Shown here: one piece after another, positions 25,600 to 33,858 of the stretch
Layout of the letters: each line of letters starts with the position of its first letter
How positions within the stretch are numbered: the first letter of the stretch is position 1
Source: an uncultured Oscillospiraceae bacterium
GTDB taxonomy: Bacteria; Bacillota; Clostridia; Oscillospirales; Acutalibacteraceae
Reading direction: 5' to 3'
Length of the DNA stretch: 39,786 nucleotides
Assembly: GCA_902492045.1 (NCBI GenBank)
Contig: CABUKB010000014.1
Location: 1-39,786 of the forward strand
Position numbers and translations under genes: made by a program
Notes under the pieces: model-generated
The model's database searches: none
Seen by the model: only the letters and a program-made list of their open reading frames with translations
What the model was told of the DNA's origin: nothing

Positions 25600-26283
25600 A
25601 TGTTTGCTTGGTGGAACCAATTGGATTTGCTCGAGCAGATCCTGTATATCATCGCCGTCCCGTCGACCTTGGTTCTGATTATTCAGACGGTGCTGCTGTT
25701 GTTCGGCCTGAACCACGAAGGCGACACCGATCTGGATCACGGCCTGGACCACGACGTAGGCCATGACTTGGCTGCGGATACACCGCCGGATATACACGAT
25801 GCGGGCGCCTGTGACATTGATCACGCTTTTGAGCAGGACGCGCATGACGGTTCGATTGCGGATCATGATCCCGGTCTGCGGCTGTTTACCCTGCGGGGAG
25901 TGGTGGCGTTTCTGGCCATATTCGGCTGGGTGGCGATCGCCCTGCTGGATCTGCACGTTCCGGTTTTGATCGCTTTTCCCGCCGCGCTCGTGGCTGGATT
26001 TGCCGCGATGTCCCTGGTGGCGGTGGTCATCCTTTTTTCTCTGCGCATGCAGCAAAGCGGCAATCTCGATTTTCATAACGCGATTGGGAAAATTGCCGAG
26101 GTGTATGTGCCGATGGAGAAAGAGGGAAAAGGCAAAGTCACCTTGGTGATACAGGAGCGTTTTATGGAACTCGATGCCGTCTGTATGGAAGAGAGCCTGA
26201 AGACCGGGCAACAAGTCCGGGTGGTGGGCGTAACCCCTGCGAACGTTCTGGTGGTGACACCACTGACGGAAGAGTCCGCCTGA
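25600..26283 (+). CDS. YuaF/NfeD-like membrane protein with an Asp/His-rich loop
   Basis: The 227-residue protein has a membrane segment at about 13-35, a strongly Asp/His-rich stretch (about 38-90, with nine His and many Asp), two further membrane segments (about 95-150), and a C-terminal beta domain (about 160-225) like the OB fold of NfeD proteins. It is followed by a flotillin gene, the same arrangement as yuaF-floT in B. subtilis, where the NfeD-like partner works with flotillin in membrane microdomains. The Asp/His-rich loop is not typical of YuaF and suggests metal binding (inference). The ATG at 25600 is 9 bp after GGAGG. Confidence 0.75.
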   Translation: MFAWWNQLDLLEQILYIIAVPSTLVLIIQTVLLLFGLNHEGDTDLDHGLDHDVGHDLAADTPPDIHDAGACDIDHAFEQDAHDGSIADHDPGLRLFTLRGVVAFLAIFGWVAIALLDLHVPVLIAFPAALVAGFAAMSLVAVVILFSLRMQQSGNLDFHNAIGKIAEVYVPMEKEGKGKVTLVIQERFMELDAVCMEESLKTGQQVRVVGVTPANVLVVTPLTEESA

Positions 26284-26334
26284 TTCTGTTTCCCATGGCA
26301 TACCCATATATTTTAAGTTAAAGGAGTGTTGTAC

Positions 26335-27747
26335 ATGATTCCCATTCTCGCCGCATCCCTGCCGCCAGCCGTGATTATTGCGGCGGTCGTTGTTGTGATC
26401 CTGGTCTTCAGCCTGCTTTTGATGGTGCTGGCCCGGTATCGCCGTTGTCCCTCCGACAAGGTGATGGTCATATATGGTAAAGTCGGGCAGAACAAGGACG
26501 GCACGGCCCGATCCGCCCGATGCATCCACGGTGGCGCGGCCTTTATATGGCCGGTGGTGCAAGCGTATGAATACATGGATCTGACGCCCATGTCCATCAG
26601 CGTCGATTTGAAAAACGCGCTTTCCCGCCAGAATATCCGGATTGATGTCCCCGCCCGGTTTACGGTCGGTATCTCGACCGAACCCGGCACCATGCAGAAC
26701 GCCGCCGAGCGTCTTCTTGGCCTGAAGCTCCAGGAGATTCAGGAGCTGGCTAAGGACATTATCTTTGGTCAGATGCGCCTGATTATCGCCACGATGGAAA
26801 TCGAGGAGATCAACATCGACCGCGATAAGTTTCTCGCGGCGGTTTCCTCCAATGTGGAGAGCGAACTGCGCAAGATCGGCCTGCGGCTGATCAACGTCAA
26901 CGTCACCGATATCAGCGATGAATCCGGGTATATCGAAGCTCTGGGAAAGGAAGCGGCCGCCAAGGCGATCAACGAGGCCCGTATTTCCGTCGCCGAACGG
27001 AACCGCGAGGGGTCCATCGGTGAGGCAAACGCCGTGCGGGATCAGCGGATTTCGGTTGCGGCCGCCAACGCTACCGCCGTGGACGGCGAAAACACGTCAA
27101 AAGCGAATGTCGCCAAGTCGGACGCCACCCGGCGCGAACTGGAAGCCGAGGCCCTGCGCCGCGCGGTGACGGCGGAAAAACTGGCCGAGGCGAAGGCGAA
27201 GGAAGAGGCCTACGCGGCCGAGCAGGCGGCTGAAAAGGCCCGTGCCGCCCGTGAACTGGCGACGCAGCAGGCCGATGTCATCGTCAAAGCCCAGATTGAG
27301 AAGGAAAAGAAGGTATTGGAAGCCGAGGCCGAGGCTGAACAGGCCCGCCGTCTGGCCAAAGGTGAGGCCGATGCGATTTATGCCAAGATGGAAGCGCAGG
27401 CCCGCGGTGTCCAGGAAATCCTCTCCAAGCAGGCCGAAGGCTTTGCCGCGATTGTCAAAGCCGCTGCCGGCAATCCGGATGCGGCTGTGCAGCTCCTGCT
27501 GACCGATAAGATCGAGGAACTCACCAAGATCCAGGTAGAGGCGATTAAGAACCTGAATATCGACAAGATCACGGTCTGGGACAGCATGAACGGGGAGAAC
27601 GGTTCCTCTACGACGGCCAACTTTCTATCCGGAATGATGAAATCCATCCCGCCCCTGAGCGAGACCTTCAAAATGGCCGGCATGAAAATTCCGGAATTTC
27701 TGGGAAAAGAGGCGGACGCCTCTGAAGAGGACAAAAAAGCGGAATAG
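26335..27747 (+). CDS. Flotillin family protein (FloT/YuaG-like)
   Basis: The 470-residue protein has an N-terminal membrane-associated segment (about 8-32), an SPFH/PHB domain at about 38-200 (DKVMVIYGKVG, ARFTVGISTEPGTMQNAAERLLGL), and a long Ala/Glu/Lys-rich coiled-coil flotillin region to about 360. A C-terminal tail follows with NLNIDKITVWDSMNGENG. Flotillins organise membrane microdomains and affect fluidity, secretion and kinase activity. The ATG at 26335 is 8 bp after AAAGGAG; a GTG nine bases earlier overlaps that site. A strong terminator follows the stop. Confidence 0.92.
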   Translation: MIPILAASLPPAVIIAAVVVVILVFSLLLMVLARYRRCPSDKVMVIYGKVGQNKDGTARSARCIHGGAAFIWPVVQAYEYMDLTPMSISVDLKNALSRQNIRIDVPARFTVGISTEPGTMQNAAERLLGLKLQEIQELAKDIIFGQMRLIIATMEIEEINIDRDKFLAAVSSNVESELRKIGLRLINVNVTDISDESGYIEALGKEAAAKAINEARISVAERNREGSIGEANAVRDQRISVAAANATAVDGENTSKANVAKSDATRRELEAEALRRAVTAEKLAEAKAKEEAYAAEQAAEKARAARELATQQADVIVKAQIEKEKKVLEAEAEAEQARRLAKGEADAIYAKMEAQARGVQEILSKQAEGFAAIVKAAAGNPDAAVQLLLTDKIEELTKIQVEAIKNLNIDKITVWDSMNGENGSSTTANFLSGMMKSIPPLSETFKMAGMKIPEFLGKEADASEEDKKAE

Positions 27748-27755
27748 GTGACCCG

Positions 27756-27787
27756 AAAGGGCGGGGTGTGTTTACCCCGCCCTTTTC
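27756..27787 (+). terminator. Rho-independent terminator after the flotillin gene
   Basis: A perfect 12-bp stem (27756-27767 with 27774-27785) has a 6-nt loop. The right arm ends in TTTT. Confidence 0.85.
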
Positions 27788-27816
27788 AATGCAATTCTTT
27801 TTGGGAAAAAATCCTG

Positions 27817-27846
27817 TTGCCATTGGAAAATCAGGTGTGGTATAAT
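27817..27846 (+). promoter_or_regulatory. Sigma-A-type promoter of nrdR
   Basis: TTGCCA at 27817-27822 and TATAAT at 27841-27846 are separated by 18 bp. Confidence 0.65.
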
Positions 27847-27861
27847 ATACCAAAGTTGGGA

Positions 27862-27909
27862 GCGAAAACACAGAGGTTTCGCCGCACTCAGCGGGGTGCG
27901 TGCTTTTTT
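27862..27909 (+). promoter_or_regulatory. Two small hairpins and a T run in the nrdR leader (possible attenuator)
   Basis: Downstream of the promoter, GCGAAA at 27862-27867 can pair with TTTCGC at 27877-27882. CGCAC at 27883-27887 can pair with GTGCG at 27896-27900, and TGCTTTTTT follows to 27909. The second hairpin plus T run has terminator form but only a 5-bp stem. It ends 17 nt before the nrdR start, so it could be an attenuator or a chance structure. Confidence 0.35.
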
Positions 27910-27926
27910 ATTCAGAGGTGATCGCT

Positions 27927-28388
27927 ATGAAATGCCCTTTTTGCGGTTATGCGGAAAGCAAGGTCATTGATTCCCGGCCCACGGATGAGGATTCCCGCAT
28001 CCGGCGCCGCCGGGAATGCCTGAACTGCGCCAAGCGGTTCACCACTTACGAGGCGGTGGAGAATCTCCCTGTCATTGTGGTGAAAAAAGATACGTCTCGA
28101 GAACTGTTTGACCGAAACAAGCTCTTCAACGGCATGCTGCGGGCTTGTGAGAAACGGCCGGTTCCGATTGAAACGCTGGAACGGGCTGTGGACGATATTG
28201 AGATGCAATTGCAAAATTCCTTGGAAGGGGAAGTGCCGGCTGCGGTCATCGGGGAATACGCGATGGACAAGCTCAAGGAAATTGATGAAGTGGCGTATGT
28301 GCGGTTTGCGTCGGTTTACCGTCAGTTTAAGGATATCAACTCGTTTCACGAGGCGATCAGCGATCTTTTGGAGGACAAGGAATCCTGA
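27927..28388 (+). CDS. nrdR: Transcriptional repressor NrdR
   Basis: NrdR represses ribonucleotide reductase genes in response to ATP/dATP. The 153-residue protein has a zinc ribbon with CPFCG at residues 3-7 and a second Cys pair in CLNCAKRFTTYE near 31-34. Between them are the SRPTDEDSRIRRRRE basic segment, and an ATP-cone domain occupies about 49-139 (VVKKDTSRELFDRNKL). Length and motifs are typical. The ATG at 27927 follows AGAGGTG by 6 bp. No ribonucleotide reductase gene is in the window, so its targets lie elsewhere. Confidence 0.95.
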   Translation: MKCPFCGYAESKVIDSRPTDEDSRIRRRRECLNCAKRFTTYEAVENLPVIVVKKDTSRELFDRNKLFNGMLRACEKRPVPIETLERAVDDIEMQLQNSLEGEVPAAVIGEYAMDKLKEIDEVAYVRFASVYRQFKDINSFHEAISDLLEDKES

Positions 28389-28476
28389 AAAGTCTGAAAC
28401 CCCTGGCAATGGATCGGGGGCGTTTACTGGCTAGGGACGCGATTCGCGGCCTGTTTTGACAGATCCGCCTCTTGCT

Positions 28477-28516
28477 GATAAAAACGGCTTGGACCATGGT
28501 CCAAGCCGTTTTTATC
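28477..28516. terminator. Bidirectional terminator: 40-bp perfect palindrome
   Basis: Positions 28477-28496 and 28497-28516 are exact reverse complements. The centre is CATG, and A/T tracts flank the GC-rich core on both sides, so it can end transcription from either direction. Its right end overlaps the stop codon of the minus-strand DUF1294 gene. Confidence 0.85.
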
Positions 28517-28784
28517 AGGTGATCCAAATGACGGCGGGCAACAGGATTTGCAGCGCCATGAGGAGAGGAAGGCCGATCATAAACTTTTTATGCAGGGTCT
28601 TATGCCGTATGGCTTTCATCGCTAAATACATCCCGAAGCTGCCCCCAAGCAAACCCAGCAACAAAAGGACGGATTCCGGGATCCGTCTGAGGTGCCGGCG
28701 GGCTGCCCACTTATCCCACAATGTCACGCATATGGATATCAGATTGATCCAGGCCAGATAACCGGCTGTCACCCAGATACGCAT
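28515..28784 (-). CDS. DUF1294 small membrane protein
   Basis: The 89-residue protein has three or four membrane segments and the DUF1294 pattern: NLISICVTLWDKWAARRHLRRIPE near residues 12-35, a following GLLGGSFGMYLAMKAIRHKTLHKKF, and a hydrophobic C-terminus. Function is unknown. The ATG at 28784 follows AAGAAAGGA by about 8 bp; upstream in-frame codons have no site. It has its own strong promoter and runs convergently toward nrdR. Confidence 0.82.
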   Translation of the reverse strand: MRIWVTAGYLAWINLISICVTLWDKWAARRHLRRIPESVLLLLGLLGGSFGMYLAMKAIRHKTLHKKFMIGLPLLMALQILLPAVIWIT

Positions 28785-28834
28785 GTGGCTTGTCCTTTCT
28801 TGGTGTTCTATCAAACCAATACCGGTCATATGGT

Positions 28835-28863
28835 ATCATAGAATAGGAATGTTCCCGTGTCAA
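28835..28863 (-). promoter_or_regulatory. Sigma-A-type promoter of the DUF1294 gene
   Basis: Read on the minus strand, a consensus TTGACA (28863-28858) and TATGAT (28840-28835) are separated by 17 bp. It diverges from the promoter of the GHL10 gene about 45 bp away. Confidence 0.75.
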
Positions 28864-28906
28864 GACAGGGAAATAATGGGAAAAACAAAGAATTTGTCGG
28901 AAGCAG

Positions 28907-28935
28907 TTGACCGGAGTGCCCTCAGGCGGTACAAT
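28907..28935 (+). promoter_or_regulatory. Sigma-A-type promoter of the GHL10/amidase unit
   Basis: TTGACC at 28907-28912 and TACAAT at 28930-28935 are separated by 17 bp. The start of transcription would be about 38 bp before the GHL10 ATG. Confidence 0.75.
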
Positions 28936-28978
28936 ATAGCGTAGATATTCCCGTTTTTTGCAATATGGGAGGAAGAGG

Positions 28979-30418
28979 ATGAAGCGTTATAAATATCTGG
29001 GAACGCTTCTTTTAGCGGCGGTCCTTTGCTTTCATACGGGATGTTTACGGCCTTATACGGTTCCGGATAACAGCGGCACAGGAGATACGGTTCCGACTCT
29101 CGGGACGGTCGCCACCAGCTATACGACGACGGATGGTTCGGCTGTTACCGATACGTCCGCCGGTCAAACGGGGGAGACGGGGGACAACCCGTCAACGGCA
29201 TCTTCCGGAGACTCCTCGCAGGCGCCGTCTACGGGTGCGGCTACAGATCCTTCGACTGCTCCCCATTCTTCGACTACCCCGGCCGCCACTACGACGACCA
29301 CTCTGCCGTCCGGCGATCCGTCTCCCTCCGCTCCTTCCGAGATGAAAGGGGTGTGGCTGTCGTACATAGAACTCGACGCCATGTTCAGGGGTCAAACGGT
29401 TGCCGCCGCCAAAGCGGCGATTGACCAGGTGATGGACAACTGTAAGTCTTACGGTTTGAATACTGTCTTTTTTCATGTACGGGCGAACAGCGACGCCTAC
29501 TACCAGTCGTCCCTTTTCAAACCGGCCTCCTCCGTGTCCGGATTGATCGGCGCCGGCTTTGATCCCCTGGCCTACGCCGTCGCATCCGCCCACAGCCGTG
29601 GGCTGCAGCTTCATGCCTGGGTCAATCCGTACCGGATCGGAGCGGATTTTTCCTACTGCGTATCGGGTGTGGACTATTTTGCCAAAACCAGTGGCGGCGT
29701 CACCCGGTATTATTATGTCCCGACTTCGGCGAACGCGCAGAAGCTGATCCTGGACGGGCTGCGGGAACTGACGCGCAATTACGCGATTGACGGCATTCAA
29801 TACGACGATTATTTCTATCCGACTGGATTGATGTCCGCATCGGCGGAGGATTTCGAGGAGACGGACTATGCGGCGTCCGGCGGCAATTTGAGCGTGGCCG
29901 ATTGGCGGCGCGCCGCGGTAGACAATTTGGTGATGGGGAGCTATCATGTGGCGCATGAAAAGGGCATAGTATTTGGCGTCTCACCATCCCACGATTACGA
30001 CAAAACCTATTCTCAGATGTACGCCGATACATACAAATGGCTGGCGCAGCCGGGATATGTGGATTATGTATGTCCTCAAATCTATTTTGGCTTCCTCCAC
30101 GGCAGTTCTCCTTTTAATCAGGTGGTGGACCGGTGGAGGTCGCAGCCGCGCGCCGACAGCGTCAAGCTGTATGTCGGCCTGGCGATCTATAAAGTGGCGA
30201 TATCGGACGACACCTGGGCCGGCTCCGGTCGAACCGAGTGGGCCAATCACGACGATATCATGAAGCGTTCGGTGGAATACCTGAGGTCTCAGAACGTTCC
30301 GGGAATGATCTTTTACAGCTATACCTATTTTGACTACACCAACCATTGGTCGTCGGGCAGCCAGGCGGATATTGCCCGGCGGGAAGTTGAAAACCTATTG
30401 CCGCTGCTGCGGGATTGA
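28979..30418 (+). CDS. GHL10-family (DUF187, DigH/YngK-like) cell-wall glycoside hydrolase lipoprotein
   Basis: The 479-residue protein has a lipoprotein signal ending at the Cys of FHTGC (residue 22). A Ser/Thr/Pro-rich linker of about 90 residues follows, then a GHL10 TIM-barrel domain from EMKGVWLSYIEL. Family segments visible are HVRANSDAYYQSSLF, LQLHAWVNPYRIG, the acidic YDDYFYP near residue 276, GVSPSHDYD, and VCPQIYFGF near 365. GHL10 proteins such as E. coli DigH cleave peptidoglycan glycan strands that have lost their stem peptides. The adjacent amidase would create such strands, so the two genes fit one pathway (inference). A GGGAGGAAGAGG site precedes the ATG. Confidence 0.88.
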   Translation: MKRYKYLGTLLLAAVLCFHTGCLRPYTVPDNSGTGDTVPTLGTVATSYTTTDGSAVTDTSAGQTGETGDNPSTASSGDSSQAPSTGAATDPSTAPHSSTTPAATTTTTLPSGDPSPSAPSEMKGVWLSYIELDAMFRGQTVAAAKAAIDQVMDNCKSYGLNTVFFHVRANSDAYYQSSLFKPASSVSGLIGAGFDPLAYAVASAHSRGLQLHAWVNPYRIGADFSYCVSGVDYFAKTSGGVTRYYYVPTSANAQKLILDGLRELTRNYAIDGIQYDDYFYPTGLMSASAEDFEETDYAASGGNLSVADWRRAAVDNLVMGSYHVAHEKGIVFGVSPSHDYDKTYSQMYADTYKWLAQPGYVDYVCPQIYFGFLHGSSPFNQVVDRWRSQPRADSVKLYVGLAIYKVAISDDTWAGSGRTEWANHDDIMKRSVEYLRSQNVPGMIFYSYTYFDYTNHWSSGSQADIARREVENLLPLLRD

Positions 30419-30457
30419 AACAAGGCCCCTTTGGGGCGGAAAGGTCAGGTGCCGGGT

Positions 30458-33400
30458 ATGGCAAAACACGCGCGACATGCGCCGATACCTAAAAAATGGA
30501 TCATTGGCTCCGCGATTTCTGCCGGAGCCGTTTTGATTATCGTGCTGGCCGTCCTGCTGGTACATAACGGTGTGCTGGATATGGGGGTATTCCATCGTCC
30601 CGCCTCGTCGGATGTCTCCGGGGACCCGACGGTTTCCGGAACGGAAAGCGGCGATCCCTCCTCATCGGAACCCGAACCCGAGCCGGAACCGGAACCGGTT
30701 TATGCCTGTCCGGTGGAGATGCGGGGCGCTTTTTTGTCGGCGGGAACCGATTACTGGACTTCGGATCAAGACACCGTTCAAACCGTGAAAGAGCAGATCG
30801 ACACGGCGATGGCCTCCCTGCTGGAGTGGAATTTCAACACGGTGTTTGTTCCCCTGTCCAAGGGAGAGAAAGCGCTGTATGCCTCTCAGGTGCTGGACAC
30901 CGTTTCCTTGCAGGAGGATGGGGGAGGCACCTTCGACCTTCTCACATATATCCTGATGTCCGCAAAGGCAAAGGGCCTGTATGTGTATGGGGTGTTCGAT
31001 TTTCATATGTCGGACGAGACCTATTGGGATCCGACGGTTGCGGCAGATGCGGAGAAAATGGTGTCGATGGTGGAGGAGGCGGCGCCGCTTTACCGGTTTG
31101 ACGGATACCTGCTGGGCAATGTCAGCATGGCGGGCGGCACTACGGGCAACGCCGAGGCTTTTGCGGCTCAGACGGCCTTTGACAACATAGATGCCTTTAC
31201 AGCAGACGCGATCACCCATGTGGTCAAACGTGCGGTTGACGCCATTCACAAGGCGGACCGCAATTTCTATGTCGGCCTTCTCTCCCGGGGGATCTGGGCA
31301 CACAAATCGGTCGATGAAAGGGGCTCCGATACCGCCAGTTATTATGAAGAAATGACCGATGGCCATGCCGACACCCTTTCCTGGGTCGAAGAGGGATTAT
31401 TCAATTTTGTAATGGTAAAAAACTTTACATCCACCACCCACCGCACGGCAACTTTCGGCGCGGTCCTGAACTGGTGGTCCGCTCTGTGCGAGAGAACCGG
31501 AACCCCATTGTATATCTCCCACGCCGCCTCCAAGGTCGGCGGGCAGGAGAGGGGCTGGAATTCGCCGAGCCAGCTGTCCGAACAACTTCTCGCCTGTCGG
31601 GCGGCGGCGGCCTGGAAAGGAAGCGTATACGATTCGGTGGCGGCGCTTCGCGCCGATCCTTCGGGCAGTACGACGGCGCTGTTGAAAGCTTATAACGGCA
31701 CGATATTGTCCGAATATATCTCCGACACTTTAAAAGTGACGGCCCCGTCCAAGACCACCTACACCACCAATGAATCGGGGGTATCCTTCCAGGGCAGTGC
31801 CGATCCGAATTTCCCGCTGACCATCAACGGGGAAACGGTGGAGCTGTCGGAGCACGGCTTTTTTTCCCGCGACTATACCCTGACACCGGGCAAAAACACG
31901 TTTACCCTTTCCCATAAAGGCAAAACGGCGACCTATCAAATCACCTATAAAGTGGTGGTGCTGCAAAGCATGACGCCCACGTCGGATATGGCCTTTGACG
32001 GCGGCGGCAGCATCATCATCAACGCGGTGGCCCGCAAGGGCGCGTCAGTTACGGCGTCGGTGGGCGGCACCGCCGTGAAAATGATGGAGGCACCGGTTAA
32101 GGATGACGAGTCGAGCAGTGAAGATTCGGCCTTTATCAATTATTCAGGTGAATTCGAACTGCCTGCCGGGATCCGCGGGCAGACACAGAACCTGGGTGCG
32201 GTGAAGGTGACAGCTACTTATAATGGCCTGACCGAAAGCAAAACCGGCGGTTCCATCATCGTCAACGCCCTGCCCGATGAGGGATCGTCTTTGCCGGATA
32301 TCGACTTGCCGGGCACTCTCGACGGGCTGCAGACGCTGTCGCCAACGCTGGGACAGGGCGGAAAAGTAACCAGTGGGCAGGTGGCGATCATCACGGCGGA
32401 ATATGCGGAAACCTTCCTCGGCACCACTACCGACGATTATTCCCGTTCCTATAACTCGCAGTTGCCCAAGGGTACCACCGACTGTTATGTCAAAACCGTA
32501 TACGATACCGGAAACACGGGCTATTCCTATTATCTTTTTGCCTCCGGGCGGCGTGTCTATAAAAAAGACGCACAGCTTTTTGCCAGCGAGGATTTCAACG
32601 CCAATGTTCTCGCGACGCCGGCGGTTTCGGTCGGCAAAAGCCATACCATGCTGACCGTCAGCCCGCAGTGGCGAATTCCGTACAATATCAAGCTGTCGCC
32701 TCAACAATACCGGAACGATTCCACGACCAGCCAGCCCAATTATTCGGTCAATTCCACCGGCCTGACAGCGGAATATGTGGACATCACGTTCTATTATGTG
32801 TCTTCTGTGGGCGAAGCGCCGGACTTCTCCGACAGTCCGCTGATCCGTTCTGCGGAATGGATTCAGGAGGGGGATACCGCCTGGACCCTGCGGATGTATT
32901 TGCGCAATAAAGGGGCGTTTTACGGTTTCTCTGAGGTATGGGACAATGAGGGAAACCTTCATCTTTCCTTCCTGAACCCGGCGGACATCGCCTCGAATTC
33001 CTCGACCAAACCACTGGAAGGGGTCTATATCCTGCTGGATCCGGGTCATGGCGGGCCTTGGGAAAAACCTGCGGAGGCGAAACTCAATCTCGAATACGCC
33101 AATACCCTGCGCAATAAGCTCCAGGCACTGGGGGCGACCGTGGATATGACCCGGACCGAGGACGTGATTCTCGAACTCACCGATCGTCCCACACTGGCCC
33201 ATAACCGAGGCTACCATCTGCTGATCAGCATTCATATGGATGCCGCCAGCAACAGCAAGGCCACCGGGGCATCGGTGCATTATTACAGCGAGTACGGGTA
33301 TGAAGCCGGCCAGAAGCTGTATGACCGGATTCACGCTGCGGAAACTCAATACGGTGTGGGGACCACGGCGGCGGGTACCCCCCGGGCCGAACCGGTCCGG

Positions 33401-33658
33401 TGGGGAACCTTGTATATCACCCGCATGATTCACGACATGCCCGCCGTTTTAATTGAATGCGGTTTTCAAACCAACACCACCGATATGGAATGCCTCATTC
33501 TGCCGGAATACCAGGACAAACTGATGCAGGCGGTGACGGACGGCGTGATGGATTACTTCAACAGCATGCCTGCCAATGGCGGCGCACGCCATGCATCCGT
33601 TCCGGCCACGGCGGTTCCTGTGGCGGCCACGGCCCCGGATCTACGCCGGGAGGATTAA
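30458..33658 (+). CDS. N-acetylmuramoyl-L-alanine amidase (Amidase_3) with degenerate GHL10-like domain
   Basis: The protein is about 1066 residues. It has a membrane anchor (about 10-36), an Asp/Ser/Gly linker with an EP repeat, and a GHL10-like domain at about 85-420 starting EMRGAFLSAG. In place of the acidic YDDYF of its neighbour that domain has GYLLGN. Ig-like beta domains follow (about 425-860). A C-terminal zinc amidase domain begins at LLDPGHGG, with likely zinc ligands His864, Glu873 and His926 and catalytic Glu1000 in IECGFQTN. It would remove stem peptides from peptidoglycan. The start is uncertain: GTG at 30449 and ATG at 30458 are both possible. Confidence 0.88.
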   Translation: MAKHARHAPIPKKWIIGSAISAGAVLIIVLAVLLVHNGVLDMGVFHRPASSDVSGDPTVSGTESGDPSSSEPEPEPEPEPVYACPVEMRGAFLSAGTDYWTSDQDTVQTVKEQIDTAMASLLEWNFNTVFVPLSKGEKALYASQVLDTVSLQEDGGGTFDLLTYILMSAKAKGLYVYGVFDFHMSDETYWDPTVAADAEKMVSMVEEAAPLYRFDGYLLGNVSMAGGTTGNAEAFAAQTAFDNIDAFTADAITHVVKRAVDAIHKADRNFYVGLLSRGIWAHKSVDERGSDTASYYEEMTDGHADTLSWVEEGLFNFVMVKNFTSTTHRTATFGAVLNWWSALCERTGTPLYISHAASKVGGQERGWNSPSQLSEQLLACRAAAAWKGSVYDSVAALRADPSGSTTALLKAYNGTILSEYISDTLKVTAPSKTTYTTNESGVSFQGSADPNFPLTINGETVELSEHGFFSRDYTLTPGKNTFTLSHKGKTATYQITYKVVVLQSMTPTSDMAFDGGGSIIINAVARKGASVTASVGGTAVKMMEAPVKDDESSSEDSAFINYSGEFELPAGIRGQTQNLGAVKVTATYNGLTESKTGGSIIVNALPDEGSSLPDIDLPGTLDGLQTLSPTLGQGGKVTSGQVAIITAEYAETFLGTTTDDYSRSYNSQLPKGTTDCYVKTVYDTGNTGYSYYLFASGRRVYKKDAQLFASEDFNANVLATPAVSVGKSHTMLTVSPQWRIPYNIKLSPQQYRNDSTTSQPNYSVNSTGLTAEYVDITFYYVSSVGEAPDFSDSPLIRSAEWIQEGDTAWTLRMYLRNKGAFYGFSEVWDNEGNLHLSFLNPADIASNSSTKPLEGVYILLDPGHGGPWEKPAEAKLNLEYANTLRNKLQALGATVDMTRTEDVILELTDRPTLAHNRGYHLLISIHMDAASNSKATGASVHYYSEYGYEAGQKLYDRIHAAETQYGVGTTAAGTPRAEPVRWGTLYITRMIHDMPAVLIECGFQTNTTDMECLILPEYQDKLMQAVTDGVMDYFNSMPANGGARHASVPATAVPVAATAPDLRRED

Positions 33659-33667
33659 TCGCCCGCT

Positions 33668-33706
33668 TCTCCGGCCCATCTTCATTTGGATGGGCCGGAG
33701 ATTTTT
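33668..33706 (+). terminator. Rho-independent terminator after the amidase gene
   Basis: A 13-bp stem (33668-33680 with 33689-33701) has an 8-nt loop. Five T residues follow. Confidence 0.9.
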
Positions 33707-33720
33707 ACGAGAAAACGGCT

Positions 33721-33748
33721 TTGTTTTTTTGAACGGATATGCTATAAT
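33721..33748 (+). promoter_or_regulatory. Possible promoter of rlmB
   Basis: TTGTTT at 33721-33726 and TATAAT at 33743-33748 are separated by 16 bp. The -10 element is consensus but the -35 is weak. Confidence 0.5.
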
Positions 33749-33858
33749 AAACCTGCTTATTCTGGCCGGCTGTGCGGCGGGTACCGTATTGATCGGATAC
33801 AGGCGGCCGAATGACCGATTTCGTTCGACATATTTTTCCAAATACTGGGGTTGAAAGA

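Noticed and set aside
30670..30705. EP-repeat region in the amidase as a functional DNA repeat
   Set aside because: The repeated codons encode a Pro/Glu linker between the membrane anchor and the first domain; this is ordinary low-complexity linker sequence.
32144..33433. 429-codon minus-strand frame opposite the amidase
   Set aside because: It overlaps the zinc amidase motifs on the plus strand and has no domain of its own.
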